This document shows positions 38,051-49,863 of a stretch of 64,000 nt of DNA, piece by piece. The DNA comes from Heliocidaris tuberculata (taxonomy: Eukaryota > Echinodermata > Echinoidea > Camarodonta > Echinometridae). Location: NCBI GenBank assembly GCA_025618425.1, contig CM046835.1, positions 15,539,020-15,603,019 on the forward strand, given 5' to 3'. A model generated the notes under the pieces. The model was not told where the DNA came from and did not search any database. It saw only the letters and a list, made by a program, of their open reading frames with translations. The position numbers and the translations under genes are program-made. How positions within the stretch are numbered: the stretch's first letter is position 1; the number at the start of each line of letters is the position of its first letter.

Positions 38051-41000
38051 TTATGCATATCACTGTTTCATTAAATAATGCAAAACTTCAAAATGCCATA
38101 ACTTTCTTATTTTACATCTGATTTCAGTGAAATTTCACTGTTATGCTTATTCAATTTTACTTTCTTTATTCAAATCAACTTGATATTAGTGTGGACTTGG
38201 CCTTTAAAAAACATTAAATCAGATTATTAAAAAACTGTAGCAATTGTCTATCCTTAAGAGGGATAAAATAGTATTGTGGAATATATCTCAAAATCTTTTC
38301 TTTGTGGCAAGTAATCTCTACAAAAAGTTACAAATCAGACAAACATGCTGAAATCATTTATGACAACCTAGGGATTTTTCTACAGGTTGCCTTGTACTTA
38401 CCCTGCAGGGGCGGGACTTTGCTGTAGTGAGGTGAGGGCGGGGTCTTTGGTGTTGCTGCTGTTTCCTGATTGGCTGAATACAGGTGGCTTGATACCCTGT
38501 GGACCTCTCCTTGTTGTACCCTAAAACAAGAAAAAAAAAATCAATGGACTATTACTATGAATCAACTTAGGAGTGTTACATAATGATATTCTAATCATGA
38601 TAGAATATGTGTGAATATTCCATAACTCCACAGTGGCTAATTCTCAAATTGTATTTCATACATTACAAAAACGACAGGATTGTCAAAAAAGCCCTACACA
38701 AGCCACCTCTGACACTAACATAACCATTCAAATCATATTTTATTAATTGCAAATATGGCATGACATGTCAAATTCTGTAGTGTCTGATTCTAATACTAAA
38801 GTAACAATTCAAAGTTTGGAATGCTATGGGGAAAAATCAATTAGAGTGTACAGCAAGATAAAAAAGAAAAATAACACATAATAAAATACATTTCCAGACA
38901 TTTTTTTTAAAGATAACTAAAGGAGGCCACATTCAACTGATTTTTTTACACACAAAACAGTAAATATTTTGCTTGAAACTTTCCAGTATGCAGAGAGGCT
39001 TTTGGACACTATTATTGTTGTTGGGGGTTTTAAAGGCAGATTTAGATTTGCACAATTGAACCACATCTGTATTTTGACCTTGAAAATGCTAGATAGTTCC
39101 TTCAACAATATTTTCTTTGAAATGCAAATTACTTACTCTCCTGATAGGTGCCTTGACATCAGGTAGATTGCTGTCTCCTGTAAATGATGTTGCATTGCCA
39201 GGAGTGGGGCTTGGTGTCTCTAGAGGTAAAACACCAAAGCTAGGAGAAAAAAATTAAAAAGAAAAGGGAGATTTAGTGGACTGTTGTATAGATGAGTATA
39301 GGTCTAGTAAACAACCTGATTAAAATATATAGTGCTTCTTGCACCAGCTTAATAAGAGGGCAGAAATAAAAACATAGTAACACACAAATGCACATAAACA
39401 TGATCTACTTGTTTTCCCTTCCTAATAGTGAATCCATTGAGAAAAAACTTACAAACTACTGGTGACAAAGAAACAAAAAGTTCATGTAAGTCTAGCTTAC
39501 ACAACCGGACAGTAAAACATTGCTATCAAAGAATAATGCCAAAGACAGATTGATGTGCAAGATCTGATGATCGTTACATACCTCGGTGTTAGAGGACTGT
39601 AGGGTGACGATGTTGAGGAGTTGAGATGCATTCTTCCTATCCTGGCCTGGGATTGCCTGGAAGACAGGGGAGCATTGGGCACGGTGAAGGGTGTTATCAT
39701 GGTGTCTGGGGTGATGCTGGGATCGCTGTTGAAATCAGGTGTGGTCAGCGGTAGCGGCCTGATACCAGATAGCTGAGTTATCAGTTGGTCCTTTATGATG
39801 GAGAGAAAATCTTGGGTTATTTACACAATAACACTTACAAATAGCACTATTATTTACATTTTACTGAAGCTGGAACTCTTTTACATATATGCAGTTATCT
39901 TATATAACTGATAATATATGTCTTTTTCGTCGTTGTTCAAATGTGAAAGAATTTCATGATTCATACCTAAAGTTCTGATTTATGTGGGTCTTTCAAGAAA
40001 TTGATCCTCTAACATGAAGGCAAAGAAACATAATCCAGTAGTCAGGCCAAATTTTCATATTTCTTTTGCTTGTTCACAGGAGAACAGAAGCCGTAACCCG
40101 CTTGTCATAAATATAACAAAACATTTGTTGATAATTCAGTCCCACCGATGAAATTGACAACAGAACAACAACAGACCAAATAAAGAACGAAAAATCACTT
40201 TACCCTGAATTGCCAAGATGTTAAGATTTTGTCAGGCTTGACTTTGTCACTGCAGTATAACATCAGCGAACTCTATATTCTAATATGGATAATCTCTAAC
40301 AAGTATTGTATATACCTGAGGTGTCTCTGCTGGTACTGGAGTAGTATCAGTTGCAGTAGTGTTGAGGTGACCAGTCCCACCCATGTTCTCTGTGTCGAGG
40401 ATAGGGAAGCTGTCCTGCTGACTGGGGGTAGTGGCTACAGTTGGTGTGGAAGCAAAATGAAAGGTCTTCTCGGGATCGATCTTCTCGCCTGTGTATGCAA
40501 ATTTATATCAGAAATTACATGAGAGTAAATCTGGTGAAATAAGACATCAATTCTAACAGTCTATCATGCTGTAGGATTGATTACAGATCTATACGTTTCA
40601 TCTCTATTGAAAATAAGACCTAGGTGAACAGAAAGTGAATGTCAAGTTTTAAAGTTCTAACCCCAGATTTTTTTAATCACATCCAGTTGTCTCAAGAAAA
40701 AAGATTTTTTGTTTTGTTTAAGTAAAATCATTTGCAACTCCACAGGACTGTGATAATCATTACAGTTTTTGGCACCCCAAATTTAGAACTTAACTAAGGT
40801 ATTTTAGGGGCTATCCAGTAGTTGAACCCTATGTTAAACCTTTGATAGAATACTTGAATTTGGTGCAATATCACACAAAGCTATGGAGCAGGAAAAAAAG
40901 AGAAAGAGAAAAGATACAAGAGGAAAGATAGAGGTGGAAAAGAGAAAAGAAGATGATATGACCCCCACTCCCTTATCAATGGCCTTGTAATTTCATTCAT

Positions 41001-44000
41001 TAACAAAGACTGGTCCCCTCATGGTACTAGTGCCATCTTAATGGCTGAACCGAAGCTACATCACTGGTGGCAAGAATAAAGAAATACGATGATACCTAGA
41101 TCACAGATTGCTTCAAAGGAAGTCCACAGGAAGGGATTATGCTTCAGGGCAAGCTTGTGTGCCTCAATGGATTTTGATATTCTTTCAGTTTCACTGCAAT
41201 ACAAAGCAAATAAGACAAACAAAACAAGATTAACTCAGAGCTGCCGACCTCTGGCCAAGCTTTTCCGTACATGACAAGTTGAAAAATCGTATTTTGCCAA
41301 TGAAATCCGTAATTTTTTGCAAGTCACCAAATACCAAATTTTTAAACTGCAACTGCCGCCAAAATTGTTAAAGTTAGATCTAAAAATGCCCTAGATTTAC
41401 TCTTCCTTACACCCCAATAGTTTTTATTTATCATGATCTAGATCTAGAAACATAACAAAACAGCTAAAAACTCACATTCCCTATTCATCCTTTTGATTCA
41501 ACTACGACCTGGCTTCACATACTGCCGCCTTGCACCGGCACCAAGCACGGCAGCCGCCCCGCCCCACCCGCAGGCTAGGCTGGCTGGCATCAACTAGCAC
41601 CGCGGTGTGTAAAAGCAGCTGCACTGCTGGAGCTAAAAGTTTGCATGTGCAGTGAACGTACAAGTGTGTGTACGTTCGCAGTCTCTTTTCTGTACGTACT
41701 TTAAGTACATACACAGTGAGGAGTTCCGGGAACAGGGAAAATGTGAAAGTTTGAGTGATAACAAATACATGTGCGCAACTTATAGGACAAATAGTGCATA
41801 ATCAGATTGCTTCATATCCGTAATTTTAGAGGGAAATCCGTACTTCCGTATTTGTGTTTGAATGCCGTAACAATTACGGAAAATCCGTACTAGTTGGCAG
41901 CTCTGTTAACTATCAAATTAAACAATGAGGAAATTGTACACCATCCTACAAGAAAAGAAGTATCCTTTCCTTACTATGCCTGACTCGCGTTTTCACAGAA
42001 TTGCCAGGCAACCGAGTTGTACACACAGAAACACAGAGCATGGATTACATGTATATCAAGCAATGTTATTGAACAATAAAAATATATTGCATATGTTGCA
42101 TGCATTGTGCTACATGCCTAACATATGGAAAATATGGAAATCATTGTATTTTATATTTGCTTTAATTTCTTTCTTTCTTTCTTTTTTCTTGTAGAAAAAA
42201 AAAAGATTTTTCCTGAATCAAAGTCAATCATGCTTCCACAATACATCATTATCTGGTAATTCTAAGATGTACATTGTAATGCAATCATTTCTGCAGATCA
42301 GCTTACACAAAAATACAAGTATATGACACTAACTCTTACCTGCATAATTTTCCTAGTACTGATAATGCATAGGGTGCAGATTCTTTAAAGTCATTTGCAA
42401 TGTCATCACATGTGTGGGGCTTTAGTATTGATGATCCTGATAATGCAGTTTCACAGTCTGCTAGCCTGGGGGAAAAATGCACATCATTAAAAGCTGGCAC
42501 ATATTTAGCAATACAACTGAGTACAGGTGAATTCTCCTGACAAGATTAATTATCTAAGAAAAGTTATGAATTTCAACTTCTCAAATAATGATAATGAAAG
42601 GAATGTAGATGAATGAGGTTGATGGGTCAGTCACTGGACCATCAACTGGCATGGGTTTGAATCCCAGCTCCAGTATCACTGTTCTTTACCATGGAGAAGT
42701 GTCATAGTTGAGTGGTTTAAACACTTGACTGGAGATGTGTAAAGGCCATGGGTACGATCCCAGCATGGCACAGAACTAAAGGCAGGGCATTTATCTACAT
42801 TGCTCCTGCTTTGAAATGTGCCAAGATTATAAAAACGATATTGTACAATCTAAACAGGACTTCTATAAGCAGTACATGTATAACAGGATACTGGAATTGC
42901 CCACAAGTTGATTTGACTACATGACTTAACACTTGAGCTAAATGTACTTTCTGGTACAATAATCACCATTCTCTTTCTTTCAAGTTTTTTTTAAACTATT
43001 AACTTAAGTGTAACATTTTCACATTTTTGTAAATATTGTAATGTATCTTCTGCTGCCTTGAGCACAGTTTTATGGAAAGGTGCTATATCAATACCAATGT
43101 ATGTATGTATGTATTGGTAAATGAATACAATCTGATCATATCAGTTGATTTCTTTAAATCAATCCTGTTTACAATAATAATTAAAAAATAAAAACAAAAA
43201 AGGAACAAGATAAAACAAAACAAAAACACCCCCCCCCCAAAAAAAAAAAAATAAAAATAAAAAATGAATAATAAATAAATGAAAAAAAAATACAAATAAA
43301 AAATTAATGAATAAATAATGAAAGGTAGGACATACTTTTCAAGATCCAGGCAGCATCTAGCCATGAGGAAGCGGCAGGCTGGGGTAGGACAGCCTTTGCT
43401 TTGTAGCAAGGTGTAGGCACTCATTGGCTGGCCTGATCGGTAGTAACAGGTAGCAAGTAGGAACAGCCCCTCATCAGACCCAACTACACACAACAAACAT
43501 AATCATGGTACAAGGAGTGAGTGAAAGAAATTCTTGGGACACTTGAAGCTCAATAGTTACTTGGTTAATATAAATAAAGTTGAAGAAATGAGTTAGTGGT
43601 AAAAGGTACATGTTAGTATTCTAAAGTAATAATAAAAGTGTACTGGTATACTATAACATGAAAAATTTTTTTTAGAACAGAAATTGTACTCTGATACTGC
43701 CAGAATTGCCCTTTCCTGCACACTGATATTCCAGATCAATCACACCTTAAAGGAGAATGAAACCTTGGGAAAAAAAATCAATTTTAATGAAAAGAGAGGA
43801 TAGAGAGAAGCAATTTAAAAAAAGTTCCATCAAAATTGGTTATGAAATGAGAAAGTTATGAAAAGTCTCAATTTACTTTCTATGGCGATCCTCAAATTGG
43901 CAATGTTGCTTCAAAGTGACAGGTTTAGTAGTACAACTCTCCATATGTTTTGTACAAAAAATTTCATATTTTTCCTATTATCTATGAAGGTGCAGCTTGC

Positions 44001-47000
44001 CTCCTTCTAAGCTCAAAATATAACATGGAAAAATGTGTTTGACACAACATATGTTGAGTTCACAAAAAAGACAAGCAGCATCTTTAGAGATAATGGAAAA
44101 AATATGAAAGTTTGTGTAAAAAACATATTGAGAGTTATAAGTTACTAAACCTGCCATTTTGAAGCAACATTGTCAATTTGAGGATTTCATAACGGATTAT
44201 GATGGAACTTTTTTTAAATTGCTTATCTCTATCCTCTCTTTTCATTAAAATGGATATTTCCCCAAGGTTTCATTCTCCTTTAATATAAAATGCAAGAATT
44301 TTGGCAATAGAACAAATTATATACCTTACTTTAAGAATCTTTCCTAATCCTGTCATCTGATTGGTTGAAAGTGAAGTCGTGTTTTTAACCATGCCCGCAA
44401 AAATGAACTATGCCCACGGGCATAATTAAATTTTGCTACAATCCCCATTGGTTTACGTGTAAAAAATTACTCTGTGCGAGAGTGAACGCAGACACCATAA
44501 TCGCAGTGCGATTTGGTTGCTAAATTAATTTTACTTGCACAGAAGACCAGCGATCTATCTCGATTTATTTCCGATTTTTATAACAGTTTGATGATGATTT
44601 TCAAATGTGAGGACACCATGATTGGTAAGTCGCACATGTATTCTTTACTCTTACCTGGCTTTGTTCGGTATATAAAAGATATATTGACTGCTTCAATATT
44701 CAAGGCACAGTTATTTCTATACGCTCTCGGGGACCTTACATCCGGCTATGACCCCGAGGCTCGCCAAGGGGTCATAGCAGGATGTAAGGTCCCCTTGAGC
44801 CTATATAAACGACTATGCCTCTCGTAGCAGTCAATATATCTATATTATTTCAAATATGGTCCCAAATCATAGTTGAAACCAGAAAAATATTTCACAAAAT
44901 TTGTTTAAACTTTCAGTGCAACTCTAAAAAAAAAACTACAATTGTGCTGTAAACATTGTGACTTATTAAATGTAATAATTTACCAGTGAAGGGGCAATTT
45001 CTTTTAAAATCAGAGAATCTAGTTCATAAAATCATGAAGATAAAAAGTGGGTCGAGCTGTCCGGCGAGGAACCCCACCCTGGATAACTTGACCGGGTTGG
45101 GTAGTCCAGGGTAAGTGGTTGGGTTATCCAGGGTTGGGCTCTCTGGTGGTCAGGCTGTCCAGGAAGCAATTACCATCAAGCTCTGATCGAGGGAAAAAAA
45201 AAGGATTCTAAAAAATGGATATCCTTAAACTTCAAGCATGGCAACTGGAAATAAATCTCCCACAAACTTACCTTCTGCATAGAGCCGCTCTGCAAGGAAC
45301 GTGGCATCTTGGTAGGCATAGTGGTTCAAGCACTGCCATATGGCCGCCTGAAAAATAAAAACATTTCCAGTGAAATTATGCTATGCTTCATAGTTCATAC
45401 TAAAATGTAAGGAAAATGTAAGTGTTTACAGCACTGGCCCAAGTATTAGTTCAATTTTTCAATTTTTTGTCAGTTTTCTCAACGATTCAATTGAAGAATA
45501 AGACCTAGTTTAACAAATGAACAAACTATGTTTGGTTGGAAAACTGGATTAGGACACTTTGATTTTGTTGAACAAAATTTGACACAGGCATTGATATTAG
45601 ATGATGGGGGGGGGGGGGGGCAAGAGGTATGCACTTTGTTTCAAGTGGCCAAAAATAATTCAAATCAGTGGTTTATGAGAATTTCTTTTTATCTACCTGT
45701 ACCTTAGTTACATATTCTGAAGCTGAATCCTTGAGAAAATTGGGGTGAATGAATGTCAGTAACAAATATTTTCAAGTCGGTACCGATGCCTGTGTCAAAT
45801 TTTGTTCGACAAAATGAAAAGGTCCTTAAAAGCTACGCTGTCTGCCTACGCACATATAATAAATAGATGGAAATCTTGATTTTGAAGCTGACTGATGTGA
45901 ATTTCACCCGGATTTCAGAGAAATGATAATATCACAAAAATTAAAGGAAAATTAATCATTCTTTTGGCAAACCTCAACTATACTCTAATTGCTTAGATAT
46001 CAGCACAAGCAATTTAGCATGCTGCGTCGGAACCGCTCAGCATTGCACTGCTTGCACGGCTTATCTCGAAAGGGTGCGGGGCGGCGTGGTGTGGAGCATT
46101 CAAAGAACCCTTTCGAGAAAAGCAGGGGGGGGGGGGGCTCTTCTCGAAGGGGTGCATTAACTAGTCTTCCAACATCAGTCGTTTAGAATAAAATTAATAT
46201 AACTGAATGTGGAATTCAATTGGCATGTGTTTGCTAGTGAAGTGTTTATTGAAAAGTAATAAATATGTTTAGACCTTTACAGTATATTAAACTTGTTATT
46301 TTTGTCTTTTTAATAAGCAACAATAATGAAGTTTGTTGGAAAGGTGAATCAGTGTGTTAGTGAATGTTGATTGGTTTTGTCTTGTTACAAGTCTGGATTA
46401 ACTGATCCTGAAGGTGATGCTTACATATTTTGAACTAAAGAAGAACATGTTATGTAAGAAAATGTCTGTGATGTTCCTTAAATTGCAATTTGTGTGGATA
46501 TGATTACAATGATTATAGATAGCATATATGCCATTAAATTGGGACCTGTACCATAAAGAGATACAGTGTATCAATCGTAAGTCTATGGCAAACCATGTAT
46601 ACCCAGACATTGTGTATCCGGACAGGTCGTTTTTAAACAATAAATAGAACAACTTTTCATGCACATTTTTACAAATCTTTCAGGGCATATGTTGAAAATT
46701 ATGTGAATTGCAAATATTCAGAGTTTAACATTACTTGATGTATACATGTATTTTTCATAAAATCTGACGACAAAATTGACAGGTTATTTCTTGTTTAGTG
46801 TCCGGACATACACAACCTCCCATCATACTGAAGAGTTACAATTGATCATAATTCATAAGATTGATTGTATCTCTTTATGTTACAGGCCCCTGATGTTATA
46901 AAGTTAGACATTAAAGGCCAAGTCCACACTAATATCAAGTTCACTTGAATAAATAGAGTAAAATTAAACAAGCATAACAGTGAAAATTTTATTGAAATCG

Positions 47001-49193
47001 GATGTACAATAAGAAAGTTACGGCATTCTGAAGTTTTGCATTATTTCTTGAAACAGTGATAACATGGGTGGTACATGTGTATGCAAATGAGTAAACCGAT
47101 GATGGCACACACTCACTTTTCCTTATGTATTTTCATTATATGAAATATCATATATAATATATTTCAATTTTTTGCTTCAATAATGTAAAACATGGCTTGA
47201 CTCCTAATTGAACATGTAAAATCATCATTATTGTAACTTATTTTGATACAAGGGAGAGATTCTTTATTACCATATGCATAAAAACTGAAATATTTGAAAT
47301 TTCATATAATGAAATACATAAGGAAAAGTGAGTGTGTGACATCATCGGTTCACTCATTTGCATACCGCTAATGTTATGCATATATCACTGTTTCATGAAA
47401 TAATGCAAAACTTCTATGCCGTAACTTTCTTATTTTACATCCGGTTTCAGTGAAATTTTCACTGTTATGCTTGTTTAATTTTACTCTATTTATTCAAATC
47501 AACTTGCTATTATTTCAATTGTTTTGGCAAAATTGAAAAAAAAAAGGTTCTCAACACACCCTTTTGAGACAAGCAGGGGGGGGGGGGGGGTAGCCTGGAA
47601 GGCTCTTTGAAGAGTAAAAAAAAAAGCTGACGCTACTCTTCAAAGAGCCTGGTTTTTTAACCCCACTCTACAATAGAGCAGCCATTTTAGAGTCCAAAGG
47701 ACCTCCTGAAAATCACCTTTACCGTGAGCCAGCTTCTCTCATCTCCTCTTCACCATAGCTTTAGAATATTAAAACCCCATTTTTTACCCTAGAATTAAAA
47801 AACATTGGGGAAAAAATGTGAAATATTAATTTTAATGGTTACCGATAGGTTGAATGTTGTCCGAACGACGCCCCGAAAAAGCCTTCACTGCGCTCGTAGA
47901 CCCGGAAGTGTCCCGTAACGTCATCGACCTACAGTCAATCACGCAATTTTCATATCCACCATACGTTGGACAAGACCGCTACAAGCACGCGGGCATCGCA
48001 CACATTTTGATTGTGTGTCTTCTGCATGCATGCAGTAGCGGTCTTGTCTAACGTACATGTATGGTGGATCTGAAAATTGCTTGAGTGACTGTAGGTCGAT
48101 GACATTACGGGACACTTCCGGGTCTACGAGCCCAGTGAAGCTGCGGAGGCTTTTTCGGGGCGTCGTTCGGACTACCGGTAACCGTTAAAATTAATATTTT
48201 ACATTTTTTCCCCAATATTCTTTAATTCTAGGGTAAAAAATGGGGTTTTAATATTCTAAAGCTATAGTGAAGAGGAGATGAGAGAAGCTGGCTCACGGTA
48301 AAGGTGATTTTCAGGAGGTCATTTAGACTCTAAAATGGCTGCTCTATTGCAGAGTGGGGTTAAAAAACCAGGCTCTTTGAAGAGTAGCGTTTTTCTTTTT
48401 TTTTTTTTACTCTTCAAAGAGCCTTCCAGGCTAGGGGGGGGGGGGGGGGGGCTTTTCTCGAAAGGGTGTGTTGAACGCTCCACACCGCACCTCACCCTTT
48501 CGAGATAAGCCGCCTTGTACACTCCGTTCATCTACATGTACAGCGGACATTCCGTGCCGATCTCTCCGTCTTTGTAATGTAGTTAAAATAAAATGCTACA
48601 TATAATTAAAGCGAAAGCTACGCGTGAACGGTAAGTTTAGATCCACATCAATGACAATGTCACCATAATTTTTTTTTTTTTCTTCACATTTCTCATGATC
48701 TGATGATCCAATCATTGAAGTGGTCAGATGAGCTATGAATGAATGAATGGGATTGAATGTGTTGAATTGACTGAACAGTCTGTGAAATGACCAAGTCTTA
48801 GTCTTAGACACCAACATGACCAAGCCAAGTTGCAGTTGCACTGCAGTTGTTTGTCATGACTCATGACTGGATTGTCAATGATGACAATGTCATTGAGTTA
48901 TCATGGACTGACAATCCACAAACACATGACAAACGACTGAAAGTACTTGGTCATGCATTCCACAGACGCAGACAGCTCAGTCAATCAACACATCAATCCC
49001 ATTCATTCATTCACGCATTTGTTCAAACTTCAGTTCGTTCACAGCCAGGTTCAAGTTCAATCACTCACACACACATTCACACAGTCACACAATCCCGATT
49101 AGAAATGACAAATGGCATCTATAATGGCTCTAACGTTAAGTTTACGGGAAGAATTACATATTTTGTTACCTGCACAGGCTCTTGAATGACCAT
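30005..49193 (-). CDS. CDC27: CDC27 / APC3, TPR scaffold subunit of the anaphase-promoting complex (20 exons)
   Basis: Complete spliced gene. Coding exons, 5' to 3' on minus: 49170-49193, 45272-45347, 43336-43483, 42340-42465, 41096-41193, 40316-40488, 39582-39790, 39137-39239, 38402-38520, 37461-37542, 36442-36676, 35764-35936, 35451-35603, 34877-34957, 34241-34368, 33443-33560, 32288-32416, 31094-31168, 30609-30782, 30005-30108. Each junction has GT-AG and a consistent phase. The start MVIQEPVQ and the tail ending QLQANESDESL match the ends of animal CDC27. The N-terminal TPR part includes FLLATCYYRSG; the middle is a Ser/Thr-rich linker including RRSSRLF; the C-terminal TPR superhelix begins at exon 12 and includes AYTLLGHEY and GTGMIYYKQEKFALAEMH. 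In the family this subunit dimerises and helps bind the coactivators CDC20/CDH1. The product would be about 842 aa, close to the usual length, but exon 19 lacks one base and hits an in-frame TAG (separate entry). Introns are loaded with mobile elements. Confidence 0.96.
30609..30782 (-). CDS. CDC27: CDC27 exon 19 with apparent 1-nt deletion
   Basis: After the acceptor the exon reads VYKKLGQTHQALANFSWA in the frame inherited from exon 18, then meets TAG at 30726-30728. Shifting by one base restores DLDPKGANSQIKEALDK and the acidic tail, both expected in CDC27, and that frame joins exon 20 correctly. The exon is 174 nt, whereas phase arithmetic from both sides requires 175. The deletion maps to the short G/C run at 30729-30733. 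Either this allele is truncated near residue 768 or a C was lost in sequencing or assembly; the intact downstream frame favours a recent or artefactual change. Confidence 0.9.
31412..31998. mobile_element. TTAA-bounded MITE family 2, copy 2, in CDC27 intron 17
   Basis: Near-identical to 14117-14709 over its whole length, with TTAA at both ends. Confidence 0.88.
32826..33427. mobile_element. hAT-type MITE with 8-bp duplication, in CDC27 intron 16
   Basis: Begins TAGTGCTGGTATCGACAC and ends GTGTCGGCAT-type inverse finishing ACCAGCACTA. Perfect 8-bp direct duplication CTAAATAA at 32818-32825 and 33428-33435. The interior is rich in TGTCGACA/GGCGACAT motifs. No transposase. The right duplication ends 7 nt from the exon 16 donor. 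Confidence 0.92.
37015..37388. mobile_element. TTAA-bounded palindrome MITE family 3, copy 2, in CDC27 intron 10
   Basis: Inverted relative to copy 1, with TTAA at both ends. At 37151-37191 it has a perfect 20-bp stem, GCTCGCGCGGAACCAAACTC, folding on a single A. Confidence 0.88.
37696..38207. mobile_element. TTAA-bounded MITE family 4, copy 1, in CDC27 intron 9
   Basis: Ends TTAAAGGCAAAGTCCACAC and GTGTGGACTTGGCCTTTAA, with arms of about 100 bp. A run of 37 C (38013-38049) lies near the centre. Confidence 0.88.
41236..41905. mobile_element. MITE with CAGAGCTGCC termini, in CDC27 intron 4
   Basis: CAGAGCTGCCGACC at the left, TTGGCAGCTCTG at the right, with TTAACT repeated on both sides (41230-41235, 41906-41911). 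The interior shows mirrored TCCGTAATTT/AATTACGGA motifs. Probably hAT-like from the terminus style; the duplication seen is 6 bp. Confidence 0.78.
42617..43113 (+). mobile_element. tRNA-headed SINE with L2-like tail, in CDC27 intron 3
   Basis: Two tRNA-like segments occur in tandem: about 42617-42676, with a box-B-like GGTTTGAATCC, and about 42701-42771, with box-A-like TAGTTGAGTGG and box-B-like GGGTACGATCC. The second resembles a Leu/Ser tRNA. A unique body follows, then a tail with GCCTTGAGCAC and GGTGCTATAT ending in (ATGT)n. The tail resembles the 3' end of the L2/CR1-like LINE at 10164-11100. Confidence 0.72.
43747..44283. mobile_element. TTAA-bounded MITE family 5, in CDC27 intron 2
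   Basis: TTAAAGGAGAATGAAACCTT at the left and AAGGTTTCATTCTCCTTTAA at the right: perfect 20-bp termini within longer imperfect arms. No ORF. Confidence 0.88.
45602..46015. repeat. Dispersed repeat, second copy, in CDC27 intron 1
   Basis: Diverged copy of 22253-22690, starting after a poly-G run. No terminal inverted repeat is clear. Confidence 0.72.
46055..46130. repeat. Hairpin CTTATCTCGAAAGGGT, related to the foldback tip
   Basis: GGCTTATCTCGAAAGGGTGC pairs with ACCCTTTCGAGAAAAGC. The same hairpin appears at 48450-48512 next to the foldback. Confidence 0.7.
46911..47516. mobile_element. MITE family 4, copy 2, in CDC27 intron 1
   Basis: Starts TTAAAGGCCAAGTCCACAC and shares both arms with 37696-38207, but the right terminus is truncated or diverged after TTGCTATTA. 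The middle is partly duplicated. Confidence 0.75.
47550..48475. mobile_element. Large foldback element, about 930 bp, in CDC27 intron 1
   Basis: Two arms of about 450 bp are near-perfect inverted copies, centred near 48010. Matching blocks include TTCTCTCATCTCC / GGAGATGAGAGAA, GCCCCGAAAAAGCCT / AGGCTTTTTCGGGGC, and CAAGACCGCTAC / GTAGCGGTCTTG. Each arm holds a further hairpin (GGCTCTTTGAAGAGT and ACTCTTCAAAGAGCC) and ends in a poly-G plus CTTTTCTCGAAAGGGTGTGT-like block. Confidence 0.9.
49170..49193 (-). CDS. CDC27: CDC27 exon 1 coding part (start codon)
   Basis: Only 24 coding bases, too short for an ORF search: ATG at 49191-49193, eight codons (MVIQEPVQ), then a GTAAC donor. The start is chosen because these residues match the conserved N-terminus of animal CDC27 and join in phase 0 to exon 2, which begins AAIWQ. 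Intron 1 is 3.8 kb and carries a foldback element and older repeats. Confidence 0.9.
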
Positions 49194-49440
49194 CGTAAAG
49201 GCAACTTCAATTTCACACAGAAGAATTATTACAATTTCGAACTCCAGAGAGGTTAACAGTTGACTCTAAATTTTGTTTTACGAATTTACGAGCAGTGCAA
49301 AACCGCAATGTATTCCGCCATTTTGGATTCCCTGAAATGCCGAATGTGCTTGTACAACGGCCGTTTTCATTGGACTAAAACTTATGTTAATTACTCGGGC
49401 GGAAATGACCTATGAGAGAGTTCCTCTCATTGGACTGAAT
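49194..49440 (-). promoter_or_regulatory. Putative CDC27 promoter: YY1-like site and two CCAAT boxes
   Basis: Just upstream of the CDC27 ATG the minus strand carries CCAAAATGGCGG at 49315-49326, which matches the YY1 core common near metazoan start sites, and two CCAAT boxes at 49369-49373 and 49429-49433, exactly 60 bp apart. No TATA box is evident. The motifs are visible; their function is inferred from position. Confidence 0.45.
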
Positions 49441-49579
49441 GAACGTAATTCTTCATTTTTTTTCATCACACATCGTTTTTGATGTTTTGTTTTGTTGTTT
49501 TGGGATTTTTGCTGTTTATTTTATTTTATTTTTTCATTTGGAAAGGGCAGGGGGGAAAGGGAGGTTTCGAGTGTGAGGG

Positions 49580-49638
49580 TCATATTATTATTATCATTAT
49601 TATAATTATTGTTAATAATAATAATAATAATAATAATG

Positions 49639-49714
<76 letters not shown>

Positions 49715-49736
49715 TAATAATAATAATAATAATAAT

Positions 49737-49771
<35 letters not shown>

Positions 49772-49863
49772 TAATAGTAATAATAGTAATAATAGTAATA
49801 ATAAAAATAATAATAATGATGATAATAGTAATAATAATGATAATAGTAATAATAGTAATAATA
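49580..49863. repeat. (AAT)n trinucleotide run
   Basis: About 280 bp of AAT with GAT/AGT variants. It generates poly-Asn and poly-Ile ORFs without coding support. Confidence 0.95.

Noticed and set aside
42617..42771. Functional tRNA genes
   Set aside because: The heads lack full cloverleaf pairing by eye and are followed by a SINE body and tail.
43083..43496. 137-aa ORF read as a single-exon gene
   Set aside because: Only 43336-43483 is coding (CDC27 exon 3); the rest is intron read-through.
48847..49185. 112-aa plus-strand ORF overlapping CDC27 exon 1
   Set aside because: His/Ser/Thr-rich composition with no recognised domain; it crosses the CDC27 start on the opposite strand without splice or promoter support.
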